Shown one piece after another: positions 1-12,600 of a stretch of 64,000 bases of DNA. The stretch covers positions 576,501 through 640,500 of the forward strand of contig JAPDFW010000081.1 of NCBI GenBank assembly GCA_028826165.1, in the 5' to 3' direction. A program made the position numbers and the translations under genes. This DNA is from Anaeramoeba ignava (Eukaryota > Metamonada > Anaeramoebidae). Position 1 is the first letter of the stretch. Every line of letters begins with the position of its first letter. The notes under the pieces were generated by a model that saw nothing but the letters and a program-made list of their open reading frames with translations, did no database searches and had not been told where the DNA came from.

Positions 1-2856
1 CAAGATTCAAGACATGCAAAGAAACATTTCATACAATAGAAACAATATTTCACGCATTTATTATCTAAATTTCTTTTTTTAAGTTGTTTTTCAATAAATC
101 TAATAATCATTCTAATTAATTGAACAACAGCAATTAAAAAGGATCCAAAACATAATGATCCAAAATGATAACGAAGCATTCTTTTAAAAGATGTCATAAC
201 AGGACTTTTTGGAAGATTCTAATAATTAATTTTAATTTTTAATTTTAATTTTAATTTTAATTTTAATTTTAATTTTAATTTTAAATTTTAATTTTAAATT
301 TTAATTTTAATTTTAATTTTAATTTTTAATTTTTAATTTTAATTTTAATTTTAATTTTAATTTTAATTTTTAATTTTAATTTTAATTTTAATTTTAATTT
401 TAAATTTTAATTTTAAATTTTAATTTTAATTTTAATTTTAATTTTAAATTTTAATTTTAATTACATGTTTATCTCTTGCCCAATACCAACTTGATACAGC
501 TCCTGCGATTGTTGCTTGTGTTAATGCAATAATAACTAATGTTGTCCATAATAATCCAAATAGATGATAAATTGTTGCATAATTAGTTGATGTATCATTT
601 TTATAATGAAGTTTATAGCTATTAGAGCCATATGGTTCAAGTGTTGGTTTTCCTGCACTCATTAAGAATCTTAAAAATTAAATAGAATAATTTTAATTTT
701 AATTTTAAATTTAATTTTTATTTTAATTTTAAATTAAATTTTAATTTTAATTTTAATTTTAATTTTAATTTTAATTTTAATTTTAATTTTAATTTTAATT
801 TTAATTTTAATTTTAATTTTAATTTTAATTTTAATTTTAATTTTAATTTTAATTTTAATTTTAATTTTAATTTTAATTTTAATTTTTAATTTTAATTTTA
901 ATTTTAATTTTTAATTTTAATTTTAATTTTTAAATTTTAATTTTAATTTTAATTTTAATTTTAATTTTAAATTTAATATTAATTTTAATTTCTATTTGAA
1001 TTTTAATTTTAATTTAAATTTTAATTTTAATTTTAATTTTAATAATTTTAAATTTTAATAAGTTTACAAAGTAACTGGAATCCAATAAAGATAAAGAACT
1101 AAAAGCATTAAGAAAGTCCAAAAAGGGAAAAATACAAGAGAAGGAATTGCTGAAATTGCTTTTGCAGCTTCTCGAATAATTCCAGCAGCAAGTCGAATTC
1201 GATTTCTTAAAAAGATAACCAATAAAACAAAAACAAAATCAACAACAACCATTAAAGAAAATAATACTTTGAACCATTTTGCATTTGTTTTATCAGATTC
1301 AAATGTTTTTTTGGCTTCACTTGTTTGAACTATTTAATTTTAATTTTAATTTTAATTTTAATTTTAATTTTAATTTTAATTTTAATTTTAATTTTAATTT
1401 TAATTTTAATTTTAATATTAATTTTAATTTTAATTTTAATTTTGATTTTAATTTTAATTTTAATTTTAATTTTAAATTTAAATTTAATTTTAATTTTAAA
1501 TTTAATTTTAATTTTAATTTTAATTTTAATTTTAATTTTAATTTTAATTTTAATTTTAATTTTAATTTTAATTTTAAATTTAATTTTAATTTTAATTTTA
1601 ATTTTAATTTTAAATTTATCAAAAGATTAAAGATACCTTGTTTCCATAAATACCAAGTAAATATGATTAAAACAACAAAAAGAGCAAAAACTGTTAACCA
1701 AATCATAAAACCTGAAAATTTTTTCATTAACCAAAACCAAATAAATGATAAAACAAGAGCAATTCCAGCTGTTACTAACATAATCCACCAAGATTGAGCT
1801 AAATCTCCCATTGTTACTGAAATAGAACCTGCTACATCTTTTTTGAGTGTATCTAAAATTCCTTGATCATCAGATGTAGGAATACATCTTCTTAAATCTA
1901 ATATTTTAATTAAATTTTTATTTAGATTTCATGTTAAATTTAATTTTTTAAATTTTTATTAGATTTCATGTTAAATTTCATGTTAAATTTAATTTTTTAA
2001 ATTTTTATTTGATTTCATGTTAAATTTAATTTTTTAAATTTTTATTAGATTTCATGTTAAATTTAATTTTTTAAATTTTTATTTAAATTTCATGTTAAAT
2101 TTAATTTTTTAAATTTTTATTAAATTTCATGTTAAATTTAATTTTTTAATTGAAATAAAAATTACGAGATTCAGATTCATAATTGCAATGTTCAATGCTA
2201 GTATAATAATCATAAACTCCACCACTAGAACAAGGAGGTGAAGAAAAACTACCAGATGATGGACATTCAGAAACACAAAATTCGTTTGAAGTATCATCAT
2301 AAGGGAAAAAGCAATGTGTTTTATCTGTCAGATCCTGAAGAAAACTTACATCTAAATCACTATATCCATCCTTTTTCAATTGATCTTTTACATCTTTATT
2401 GTTGAAACCACATACATTTCCTCGATAATCTGTAGGATAATAAAGTCTATTCAAAAAAAAAAATTAGAAATAAAGGAAATTAAATGAAATTAAATTGAAG
2501 TAATTTTAATTAATACCTTTTTGGAGATCCTTTTGAAAAAGCAACTGCCATAACAATAAGCATTCCAATCCAAAAAAGAATAAACAAAACAACCCAAAAA
2601 AAATCTCTACATTTCCTTTTTTCAGTTGGACCTAGCTCTGAATCATCGTATTCATACTAATAAAAAAAAAAGGGAAAATTTAATTAAATTTTAAATTTAA
2701 ATTTATTTATTCAATTTTTATTTTGAATTTTAAATAAAATGAATAAGAGTTTGCTTTTTTTACTTCATTTTGATTTTGTTGTTTAAGAAGCGAATCATCA
2801 GGTTTTGAATCAATTTGCTTACTCTCTTGTTTTTCAACATCCAAATCACTACTCAT
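1..2856 (-). CDS. Choline transporter-like protein (SLC44/CTL family), 3' end beyond window
   Basis: Multi-pass membrane transporter of the SLC44 family (choline and related substrates; plasma or organelle membrane). I built seven exons with consistent phase: 2764-2856, 2517-2656, 2166-2446, 1637-1897, 1068-1329, 465-669, 1-218 (partial), about 486 codons. After a charged N-terminus comes a first membrane segment (DFFWVVLFILFWIGMLIV), then the family motif RLYYPTDYRGNVCG, a Cys-rich extracellular loop, and several further hydrophobic segments. RNRIRLAAGIIREAAKAI, YHLFGLLW, WYWARDK and RYHFGSLCFGSFLIA are the family's most conserved core stretches. The ATG at 2854-2856 opens the first exon. 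Introns 2-6 hold AATTTT-type repeats or a 37-bp minisatellite. The family assignment is firm; the substrate is not provable from sequence. Confidence 0.93.
224..464. repeat. AATTTT hexamer array in SLC44 intron
   Basis: Intron 219-464 of the SLC44 gene is almost entirely TTTTAA units with occasional one-base slips. No coding signal is visible. Confidence 0.9.
690..1060. repeat. AATTTT hexamer array in SLC44 intron
   Basis: This array fills intron 670-1067. Long runs are perfect; degenerate units (AAATTTAA, TTCTATTTG) lie near 960-1000. Confidence 0.9.
1335..1618. repeat. AATTTT hexamer array in SLC44 intron
   Basis: This array fills intron 1330-1636. It stays open in several frames on both strands and gives artificial NFNF, ILIL and LKLK peptides. 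Confidence 0.9.
1905..2150. repeat. About 37-bp minisatellite in SLC44 intron
   Basis: About six head-to-tail copies of a unit containing TTTCATGTTAAATTTAA and TTTTTATTAGA lie in intron 1898-2165. Copies differ by TTAGA/TTTGA/TTAAA variants. One copy has an extra internal TTTCATGTTAAA. Confidence 0.85.
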
Positions 2857-3010
2857 TTTGTTTTAAAAATAAAAAATAAAAAAAAATGAAAAAAAAAATG
2901 AAATTAAAAAATTTTGTTCAATTTTTGCTTTTTTTTTTGAATTGAAATTTTTTTTTGATTAAATTTTTTTTGAAAGGAAAAAAAAAGAGAAAAAAGAAAG
3001 AAGGAAAGAA

Positions 3011-6000
3011 TTATTTCTCGCCTAAAAATCCTTGAGCAGTTTTGAACAAATCAATAGGATTTTGACCATCAGTTATCAAATAACCATTCAAATTCATTCC
3101 TTCAAGTAAATTTGCTTGAACTTCAGGACCAGAATGAGCCATTGATTCCAAAGTATCAGCACCAATTGTAGTTACAATATCCTTAAATTTATCAGCTTCA
3201 ATTTTAGACATTTGAGTTACCAATTCGACCTCAAGTGTGTTCATTTCTTTTTGATGTTCAAATTCAACTTGATATTTTTGAGTGTAATATTCCAAGTCAA
3301 TTTTAGCTTCAATTTCTTCAGCTTTTGTTCTCAAATTGGTTTGATCCACTTTAGATTGACCTTCAATCAAACCTGCTTCTGATTTAGCTGTTGCCTCTGC
3401 TTTTGCTGTTCCTGTTGTTTCGATTGCAGAGCATTCGGCTTGCAAACCGATCAAACCTTTTCGTGTTTTTTCAGCTTCAATTTCATCTTCTAGTTTCTGT
3501 TCATCAAGTTTTCCTTGAGCTTCAGTTGCTTTCTTTAAAGCTTCGTGTCTTGCATCTGCTTCTTGTGATTGAGTTGTGATTGAGATTGCTAATTGCACGG
3601 ATTTCTGCAGAGATGATTTTGTTTCCGCATCAATAGGCTCAACTGTTTGGATATCAATATCAGTCACAATTAAATTGTTTGCTTTGAACTCAAGTCTTTC
3701 TCGAACCTTCTTTTCAGAATCAAGTCCGAAAACAGCTTCTCTGATCAACTGTGAAGATCGTTGGTGGAAATCGTCAAATGATGTTGCTGCTACTCGTCCT
3801 CTTACTCTTGAACTGACTGCTTTGCACATGTCTCCAATAAAGTCAGGTACTTGGAAAATTTTCGTTGCTTCTTCTTTGATGTCTTTATTGACCTCGAAAT
3901 ACCAGTTGTATCGCAATTGGAGTTTGAGTCTTGCGTGGTCGCTTGTTTCCACAATGATGATATCTGAAGTGAAGTCAGGTCCAAGTAAAACTGCAATTGC
4001 TTTGATTTGATGAGCTTGTTTGGGTTTTCCTGCGGAAAGTGAAAGAACTGTGAAATCTTCATCTGGTCCAAGCATTACAAGATCTGGTCCAAACTGAACA
4101 CGTGCTGTCTTTTTCTTGTAATCGTAAATTTGCACTGCGGAATTTTGTGGAACGCGGAAGGAAACAATTCGTGTCTTGTCACGACCAATTTGTTGAGCTT
4201 TATCAATTCCTGATCCTCCTCTTGTTACTGTTGGATCAACATCGATGTTAATGAGTTTTTCCACAATTTCTGAAAGCTCTTTCTGCCACAACTCTTCGTG
4301 GGGATTAAGCATGTAAGTCTCTCCAATCACTGTTCGAATTTTTCCTGTGTGGAGATCACGAACATAAATACCTTCGTCTTTATGAAGTGGGATTGAGACT
4401 CTTTTCTCGATAATCTTGACTTCAACAGGTGGAATGTATCTGACTGGACCTTTGACCATCCATTTTTCTCCTGGTGTTCTTGTCACAACTTTTTTTTTCT
4501 TTTCAGTTTCTTTTTCTTTTTCATTGTTGTCATTTTCATTGTTGTCATTTTCGTTGTCATGTTCTTCGACCAAAATTTCATCTTTAAAAGATTCGACACA
4601 AGTTAAAAGAAGAGCCTCATTTTTTCCAAGAACATAAACGTTTTGGATTCCTTTTTCAAGTTGTTCGCCTGGATTGAGGAAGAAGGTCATTGGGCCTTTT
4701 CTCAATTGTTTATTTCCAAATTGTTGTTTTCCATCAACAACAGGATTAAGCACAATACAGAATTGGGAGTCTGTAAGCACAACAAGAGGTACTTCTCGGA
4801 TGACCTCTTCATACACACCAGGAATGTAATATTCTGTTTGTTCCTTATTAACAAGCCATTCATCACCAGCATTTCTTTTGGTACCAAATCTGTCTGTGAA
4901 GATGTTAGTTGCTCGTAAATGAAGTGCCTTTTTGTCTGTGATTACATAACCCTTGACAACACCAAGAACTTGTTCATCAACTTTTGGTAAGTAAACCCCT
5001 TCAGTTGTTTCAAGCCAAGTTTCGCCTCCTTTTCTGATAATATCCCCGTCTTTGAAAGTTCTTCGAGCAATAATTTTCAATCCAGTGTTTGGTTCAATAA
5101 AAGTCGCCTTCACGATTTCGGTGATTTCAACATCCACATTTGGAATGTAAGTTCCTGGTCCTAAAAAGTACCATTCTGTTCCTGTTATTCTTTGAACCAT
5201 TTTCCCATCAACTTCTTCTTGGAAATCATGGGTTGCTTTGAGTCTTAATGCTTGATCTGGTTGAACAATTTGAAGTGGAGTTATTCCGCCTTTTAATTTT
5301 TCTCCAGGATAAAGAGGGAAATGTTCAGTTCCTTCTCGTCGGATTTCAAGTTGACCATATCTAAGTTTTGCCTAAATTAAAAAATAAATTAAAATAAAAT
5401 AAAATAAAATAAAATAAAATAAAATAAAATAAAATAAAATAAAATAAAATATTAAATTAAATATTAAATTAAATCAAATATTATATTAAATATTAAATTA
5501 AATATTAAATTAAATATTAAATTAAATATTAAATTAAATATTAAATTAAAAATTAAATTAAATATTAAATATTAAATATTAAATTAAATATTAAATTAAA
5601 TATTAAATTAAATATTAAATTAAATTAAATATTAAATATTAAATATTAAATATTAAATATTAAATTAAATATTAAATTAAATATTAAATATTAAATTAAA
5701 TATTAAATTAAATATTAAAAATTAAATATTAAATTAAATATTAAAATTAAATATTAAAATTAAATAAAATTAAATAAATATTAAATTAAATATTAAATAT
5801 TAAATATTAAATATTATTAAATATTAAAATTAAATCAAATTAAATTAAATATTAAAATTAAATATTAAATATTAAATTAAATATTAAATATTAAATTAAA
5901 TATTAAATATTAAATTAAATATTAAATTAAATATTAAATATAAAAATTAAATAAAAATTAAAATTAAAATAAATATTAAATATTAAATATTAAATTAAAT

Positions 6001-6215
6001 ATTAAATATTAAATATTAAATATTAAAAATTAAATATTAAAAATTAAATATTAAATTAAATTAAATATTAAATATTAAATTAAATATTAAATTAAATTAA
6101 ATATTAAATTAAATATTAAATATTAAAAATTAAATATTAAATATTAAATTAAATATTAAATATTAAATATTAAATTAAATTAAAAAGAGAAGATCAGAAA
6201 AAAAAAATTTGTTGT

Positions 6216-6247
<32 letters not shown>

Positions 6248-6490
6248 GCTTACTTGACCAAATGTATCAATAACAGGTTCTCCATCTTTCATAATGACTG
6301 GATTTTCAATTATACAATAATGTCTTGGAGGGATTAATAACATTTCTTTTGGTCCATCAACTATTTGTTCATTTTGTTTTTTTGTATAAGTATAAGGTCC
6401 AACAACAAGATGAGTTAAGTTTGTATCCTCATCTAAAATATGTATGTATTGATGAGTTTTTAAACTAAGTGAAGATTTTTGATCAGCCAT
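3011..6490 (-). CDS. MVP: Major vault protein
   Basis: Main structural subunit of the cytoplasmic vault ribonucleoprotein particle. There are two exons, 6254-6490 (79 codons) and 3011-5371, joined in phase 0 to give 865 aa, close to the family's usual length. The N-terminus carries the typical ILDEDTNLTHLVVGP and LLIPPRHYCIIENPV stretches, followed by successive MVP repeats (GPGTYIP, GPVRYIPPVEV). A shoulder region then leads to the Ala/Glu-rich cap helix (residues such as KKATEAQGKLDEQKLEDEIE). An Asn/Glu/Lys-rich insert (about 4486-4590) separates two repeats and is probably a flexible surface loop. The ATG at 6488-6490 precedes MADQKSS. The 882-nt intron is an AAATATTAAATT array. Confidence 0.97.
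5376..6184. repeat. AAATATTAAATT array, MVP intron
   Basis: This degenerate array of AAATATT and AAATTAAATATT units fills nearly all of the only MVP intron (5372-6253). A short TTTTG pentamer run (about 6208-6243) follows it next to the donor. Confidence 0.9.
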
Positions 6491-7137
6491 AAGTTTTTTA
6501 TTTTAGGGATTATTTTAAATTGAAAAAAAAATGAAAAAAAAAAAAGAAGGAAAAAGAAAAAAATAAAAAGCAAAAAAGTTCTAAATAAGATTTTCTTTAA
6601 ATTAAAAATAATTTAAAACTTAAATAAATCTTAATAGGAAGAAATTAAATTAATTTTAAATGTTCACATCAAAAATTTAATAAGAAATTTAAATAAGAAA
6701 TTTAATAAGAAATTTAATAAGAAATTTAATAAGAAATTTAATAAGGAAATTAATAAGAAATTAAATAGGAAAATTAATAAGAAATTTAATAAGAAATTTA
6801 ATAAGGAATTTAATAAGAAATTAAATAAGGAAATTTAATAAGGAATTTTAATAGGAAAATTAATAAGAAATTTAATAAGAAATTTAATAAGAAATTAAAT
6901 AAGAAATTTAATAAGGAATTTAATAAGAAATTAAATAAGAAATTTAATAAGAAATTTAATAAGGAATTTAATAAGAAATTTAATAAGAAAATTAATAAGA
7001 AAATTAATAAGGAATTTAATAAGAAATTAAATAAGGAAATTTAATAAGAAATTAATAAGGAATTTAATAAGAAATTTAATAAGAAATTAAATAGGAAATG
7101 TTTTATTATTTTTATTAAAGAAAAAGATCAAAAATTT
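6491..7137. repeat. Intergenic spacer with AATTTAATAAGA array
   Basis: Spacer between the MVP start and the SDR copy 1 stop. Positions 6491-6660 hold poly-A/poly-T-rich sequence that probably includes the MVP promoter. Positions 6670-7095 are a 12-bp-type array (AATTTAATAAGA with AAGG and AAAT variants). I see no gene. Confidence 0.8.
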
Positions 7138-7914
7138 TTAATCTTTTTTTTTTTCGAAATTCTCCTTTTTAAATTGGGGAAGAATTGTAATTTCAGTAGG
7201 ACAAGCTCTTTGAGGTGAAGCCAAAACAAAAAGTACAGTATTCGCAATATCAGAAGCTTCCATCAAATACGGAAGTTGTTTATCTTCTTGAAAATTAGGG
7301 ATAACCATTGGAGTTCTTACAAGACCAGGATTAACAGAACAAATCTTAACACCAGTATCTTGAATATTACCGAACAAAGCTTCAGCAAATCCACAAAGAG
7401 CATATTTAGAACTGTCATAAAGAGAAGATGTTGGAAAAGCTCTTCTTCCAGCAATAGAGCTAATGAAAATAACTGCTCTTTTTTCTTTTTTGGATTCCAC
7501 AATTTTGGGTAAAATAAGATGTGTTAAAATAAGTGTTGATTGAAGATTAACTGTAATTGTTTCATTGATTTCGCTAAGTGTATTCTTCATAAAATCACCC
7601 ATATATCCTTTTCCTGCTGAGTTTATAAGAATATCAACTCCATTAAATTCTTTATCAATTTCTTCAACTACTTTCTTCATTTCTTCTTGATCTTCCATAT
7701 CTAATTGAAATGTTAAAATTTTTGCTTTGGATTCTTTTGGAATTACTTTTTTACATGCTTCTAATGTTTCTTTTAGTTTTTCTGTGTTTCGTGAAACTAA
7801 AGCTAATGATGAACCAACTTGTGCAAGTGCTATTGCAGTTGCTTTCCCAATTCCACTACTTGCTCCTGTAATTAAAGCAACATGATTATCAAGTAATTTA
7901 GAAGAAAATTCCAT
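7138..7914 (-). CDS. Short-chain dehydrogenase/reductase, copy 1
   Basis: An intact, intronless 258-aa NAD(P)-dependent oxidoreductase of the classical SDR family. The Rossmann motif TGASSGIG is near residues 17-24, the structural NSAG follows, the catalytic Ser lies in FISSIAG, and the catalytic Tyr-Lys pair is in YDSSK. PGLVRTPM is the usual cofactor-loop region. The start is the ATG at 7912-7914. A second copy lies directly upstream (8578-9355), in the same orientation and with a similar 5' flank, so the pair is a tandem duplication. The substrate cannot be told from sequence. Confidence 0.95.
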   Translation of the reverse strand: MEFSSKLLDNHVALITGASSGIGKATAIALAQVGSSLALVSRNTEKLKETLEACKKVIPKESKAKILTFQLDMEDQEEMKKVVEEIDKEFNGVDILINSAGKGYMGDFMKNTLSEINETITVNLQSTLILTHLILPKIVESKKEKRAVIFISSIAGRRAFPTSSLYDSSKYALCGFAEALFGNIQDTGVKICSVNPGLVRTPMVIPNFQEDKQLPYLMEASDIANTVLFVLASPQRACPTEITILPQFKKENFEKKKD

Positions 7915-7960
7915 TTCAAAAAAATGAAATTGAAAAATTGAAAAAAAATATTTTTTTCTT

Positions 7961-8475
7961 TTGATTTTGATTTTGATATTGATTTTGATTTTGATTTTGA
8001 TATTGATATTGATTTTGATTTTGATTTTGATTTTGATTTTGATTTTGATTTTAATTTTGATTTTGATTTTGATATTGATATTGATATTGATTTTGATATT
8101 GATATTGATATTGATTTTGATTTTGATATTGATATTGATATTGATTTTGATTTTGATTTTGATTTTAATTTTAATATTGATATTGATTTTAATTTTGATA
8201 TTGATATTGATTTTAATTTTAATTTTGATATTGATATTGATTTTGATATTGATTTTAATTTTAATTTTGATTTTGATATTAATTTTGATTTTAATTTTGA
8301 TTTTGATTTTAATTTTGATTTTGATTTTGATTTTGATTTTGATATTGATATTGATATTGATATTGATATTAATTTTGATATTGATATTGATATTGATATT
8401 GATATTAATTTTAATTTTGATTTTGATATTAATTTTGATTTTGAATTTGATTTTAATTTTGAATTATCTTATTGA
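7961..8475. repeat. Mixed hexamer array GATTTT/GATATT/AATTTT between SDR copies
   Basis: About 85 hexamers in near-perfect register. Each is one of a few variants (GATTTT, GATATT, AATTTT, AATATT). The long Ile-Leu reading frame across it is a repeat artefact. It fills the spacer between the tandem SDR genes (7915-8577), and the 3' end of copy 2 lies just beyond it. Confidence 0.9.
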
Positions 8476-8577
8476 AATTTGAATCATCTTATTGAAATTT
8501 GAATTCTTTTATTGAAATTTGAAAGGATTTAAATTTGGAATTTGAATTTTTTGAAAAAGATCAAAAAAAAAAATTTT

Positions 8578-9355
8578 TTAATCCTTTTTTTCATCAAATT
8601 TTCCTTTTGTAAATTGGGGAACGATTGTAATTTCGATAGGACAAGCTCTTTGAGGTGAAGCCAAAACAAAAAGAATAGTATTACTAACATCAGAAGGTTC
8701 AATCATATAAGGAAGTTGTTTATCTTCTTCATAATTAGGGAACAACCATTGGAGTTCTTACAAAACCAGGATTAACAGCACAAACCTTAACACCAGTATC
8801 TTGAATATTACCGAACAAAGCTTCAGCAAATCCAGAAATACCATGCTTAGTACTTGCATAAACGGAAACAAAAGGAAAAGCATGTCTTCCAGCAACAGAA
8901 CTAAGAAAAATAACTGCTCTTTTTTCTTTTTTGGATTCCACAATTTTGGGTAAAACAAGATGTGTTAAAGCAATTTGTGATACAAGATTAACTGTAATTG
9001 CTTCATTGATTTCGCTAAGTGTATTCTTCATAAAATCACCCATAAGCCCATTTCCTGCTGAGTTTATAAGAATATCAATTCCATTAAATTCTTTATCAAT
9101 TTCTTCAACTACTTTCTTCATTTCTTCTTGATCTTCCATATTTAATTGAAATGTTAAAATTTTTGCTTTGGATTCTTTTGGAATTACTTTTTTACATGCT
9201 TCTAATGTTGCTTTTAATTTTTCTGTGTTTCGTGAAACTAAAGCTAATGATGAACCAACTTGTGCAAGTGCTATTGCAGTTGCTTTCCCAATTCCACTAC
9301 TTGCTCCTGTAATTAAAGCAGTATGATTATCAAGTAATTTAGAAGAAAATTCCAT
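8578..9355 (-). CDS. Short-chain dehydrogenase/reductase, copy 2, with +1 frame discontinuity
   Basis: Paralogue of the adjacent SDR with the same motifs (TGASSGIG, NSAG, YASTK, PGFVRTPM). The first frame ends at TAA 8735-8737 directly after a CCC codon. Skipping one base restores an alignable C-terminus (NYEEDKQLPYM, LASPQRACP, KKD) that runs to the same stop position as copy 1, at 8578-8580. The downstream part has no other stop and differs from copy 1 mostly by conservative changes. It could be a recent pseudogene, a one-base sequence error in a C run (CC read as CCC), or a +1 frameshift at CCC-TAA. Confidence 0.85.
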
Positions 9356-9638
9356 TTCAAAAAAATGAAATTGAAAAATTATTTTTTGGGAATTAAAAAA
9401 GCAAAAAATTTTTTCGTTTTTTTTTTTTTAATTAATAAACAAAAAGAAAAAGGAGAAAATTTAAAAAAAAAAAAGAAGAAAAAAAAATTTTTTAATTGTT
9501 TTTATTTTTTTATTTTTTTATTTTATTTTTATTTTTTCTCTTTTTTTCTTTTCCAAATTTTCTCAATTAAATTTAATAACAAAAACTTTATCAATATTAA
9601 GAATTCAAAAAATAAAAAAAAAATAAGACGATCAATTT
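9356..9638. promoter_or_regulatory. Divergent intergenic region, SDR copy 2 / ankyrin-kinase
   Basis: 283 bp between two starts on opposite strands, made of poly-A and poly-T tracts. The first 20 or so bases next to the SDR start match those of SDR copy 1. I recognise no defined promoter element. Confidence 0.4.
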
Positions 9639-12600
9639 ATGTCTAAAAAAGATATTTTTTCAGCAATTTTTGAAGCAGATTTAGATGAAGTTCGCAAGAG
9701 AATAAAACCAACTGTTTTCAAAAAAAAGGGACAACTTAATAAAACAAATGTATTAAATTCAAAATGAATAAATAAATCAAAAAATTCAATTAAAAAAAAA
9801 ACAATAAAAAAAATAATAAAAATAAAAGCAAAAAAAAAGCAAAAAAAAACATTTTTAATTACAATTTCTAATTTATAAAAGTTTTGATCGAAATTCAATT
9901 CCTAAATATAAATATAAATATAAATATAATAAATATAAATATAAATATAAATATAAATATAAATATAAATATAAATATAAATATAAATATAAATATAAAT
10001 ATAAATATAAATATAAATATAAATATCAAATATAAATATAAATATAAATATAAATATAAATATAAATATAAATCAAAATATAAATATAAATATAAATATA
10101 AATATAAATATAAATATAAATATAAATATAAATATAAATATAAATATAAATATAAATATAAATATAAATATAAATATAAATATAAATATATAAATATAAA
10201 TATAAATATAAATATAAATATAAATATAAATATAAATATAAATATTTAAATAATTTTAATTTAAAAATAATTTAGAAGGTGAAAATTTATTCAAAAATTC
10301 TTTTTTAAATTTTTTTTATTAACCAAAAAGAAAAAAAAATTAAAATAAAATAATTTTATTAGAATGTATATAAATTTTTCTTTGTTAAAAAAAAAAGGAT
10401 TTTTCAAAATAATTAATGAATTAATTTTATAGGGAGATACACCATTACATTTTTCATTATATCACCCAATTAGAGAATCTGTTGTTCGGTTATTAATTCA
10501 AGCCGAAGCTGATGTTAATGCAAAAAATGTATTTTTCATTTTATTAATTTTTAAAGAAAAAAAATTTATAATTTAAAAAAAAAAGAATGTAAAAAAAAAA
10601 ACAATTAACAAAAATCGAGGAAGAAATATTTTTAATTTGAAGATTATTTTATTAGTTTGTAAAAAAAAAATTTTTTTTGATTTATTTATTTATTAATAAA
10701 AAAAAATATTAATTATATTTTTTAGCAATCAACATCATTACATTTTGCTTGTTTACATAAAGCTTCAGTAGAAATTGTTAAATTATTACTTTCCAAAGGA
10801 GCTGATGTTTCATTGAAAGATGTAAATTAATTAATTATTTAATAAATTATTTAATTATTTATTTGATTTTATTTTTTTTTAAATTTAGCAAGTTTGTTCT
10901 TTTTTCCTTTTTTATATATAGATTTTTCAAACTTATTTTTTCAATAATTCTTTTCATTTTAAAATAGAATGTATTATTATTATTATTAAATAATCAAAAA
11001 TTTATTTCATTTTTTTTAAAAAATCAAAAAGGGAAATACACCACTTCATTTAGCTGTTTCTTATTATCCAATTTTTACAAAAAATACAATCAATTTTGAT
11101 CCTGCAAAACTTAAACTTGTAAAAATAGTTAACTTTTTTATATAATTTTATATCTTTATTGAAAATTAATTTGGAATCAAAAAAATTTTTTCATTTTTAG
11201 ACAACAACACCAATAACTAAGGAATTTTATACTTTTCCTTCAATTGATTTAATTCAATCTCTTTTGGATTCTGGCGCTGAAATTGATGCAAAAAATGTAA
11301 TAATAACTTATTATTATTTTATGATTTAAAAAATGATTTTTATTTTGTTTTGTAATTTAGAATGTAATTTAAAGAAGAAAAAAAAATATTTTGTTTGGTT
11401 TTCATTATTTAAACATTTGTATTAAAGGATGTAAATATTTTTTATCTTGATTTTTTTTTATTAGAGATTTATTTGAAATTAAAAAAAAAAACTAGAATCG
11501 AACTCCTTTGCATTTTGCTTGTTTACAAAAGATGAATTATTCTTTTATTGAATTTCTTTTAAAATCAAAAGCAAATCCAAATATACCTGATGTAAAAAGA
11601 AAAAAAAGAAAAAAGAAAAAGAATGAAAATATTTAAAATTAATTTTCTTTTTTTTTTTAGACTGTAATTTTAATTCTAATTTTAATTTTAATTTTAATTT
11701 TGAAATTTATTTAAAATATTTATTTTAAATAAAAATAGCATGTAAATTTAAATTTTAGTGTAAAATTAAAAATTTAATTTTTTATTTTAATTTTTATTTA
11801 GCTTTCAACACCATTTCATTCAGCAATTCAAATGGCAAATCAAGATATTATTGATTTATTTTTACAATTTGGTGCAGATCCAAATTTAAAAGATGTTTGA
11901 ATTTGAAAAAAAAAATTAAAACAAAATTAATTCTAATTTTATTATAAAATCAGGTTGTAAATATTTTATTCATTTTGAAATTTTGTTTTATAATAAATTT
12001 CTTATTTAATATTTTAAAAGAATGTAATTTATATAAATTTTAGAGATATTTTGTTGAAATGATTTTTTTTTGTTGAAATGATTTTTTTTTGAAAATAGGA
12101 TAATACACCACTTCATTTAGCATGCTCTGGAGAATTATCTAAAGAAACTATTGAAAAAGTTTTGAAACTTACAAAAGATATTAATTCTAAAAATGTATTT
12201 TAATTTCCAAAAAAAAAATACAATTTAAAATATATTTATTTATTTATTTATTATAAAAAAAAAGTCTGTAATAAAAAGATCTTTTCTTTTCTTTTTTAAA
12301 ATTAAATTTTTAATTAAAAAATTTTTTTTAGAATGTTTGTTTTTTTTTTTGTTGATAAAAAAAATTATTTGAATTGAGGATTATTGAAAATATATAAATA
12401 TATATACATACTATTCTTTTTATAGCAAGAAGCTCCAATTCATATTCTTTGTAAAAATAGTTCAGCAACTCCTGAGATTGTTAGTTTATTTGCAACTTAT
12501 AAAGCTGATTTCAATGCAAAAAATGTATTATATTATAATATATTATATATTTAATTGGAAAAAAATTTATTAAAAAATATTTTTAAAAATAGAATGTATT

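Noticed and set aside
1317-1811. Lys-Leu-rich frame on the minus strand as a separate protein
   Set aside because: Only its first part is an SLC44 exon; the LKLK stretch is a read-through of the hexamer intron.
7961-8482. 173-residue Ile-Leu frame as a transmembrane protein
   Set aside because: A pure translation of the GATTTT/GATATT array with no flanking coding features.
10529-10725. Model with one single long intron at each ankyrin boundary and no microexons
   Set aside because: It keeps frame but leaves the linker before TPLH two residues short at all eleven boundaries, and ignores 22 well-formed AG-NNN-GT sites that restore consensus residues.
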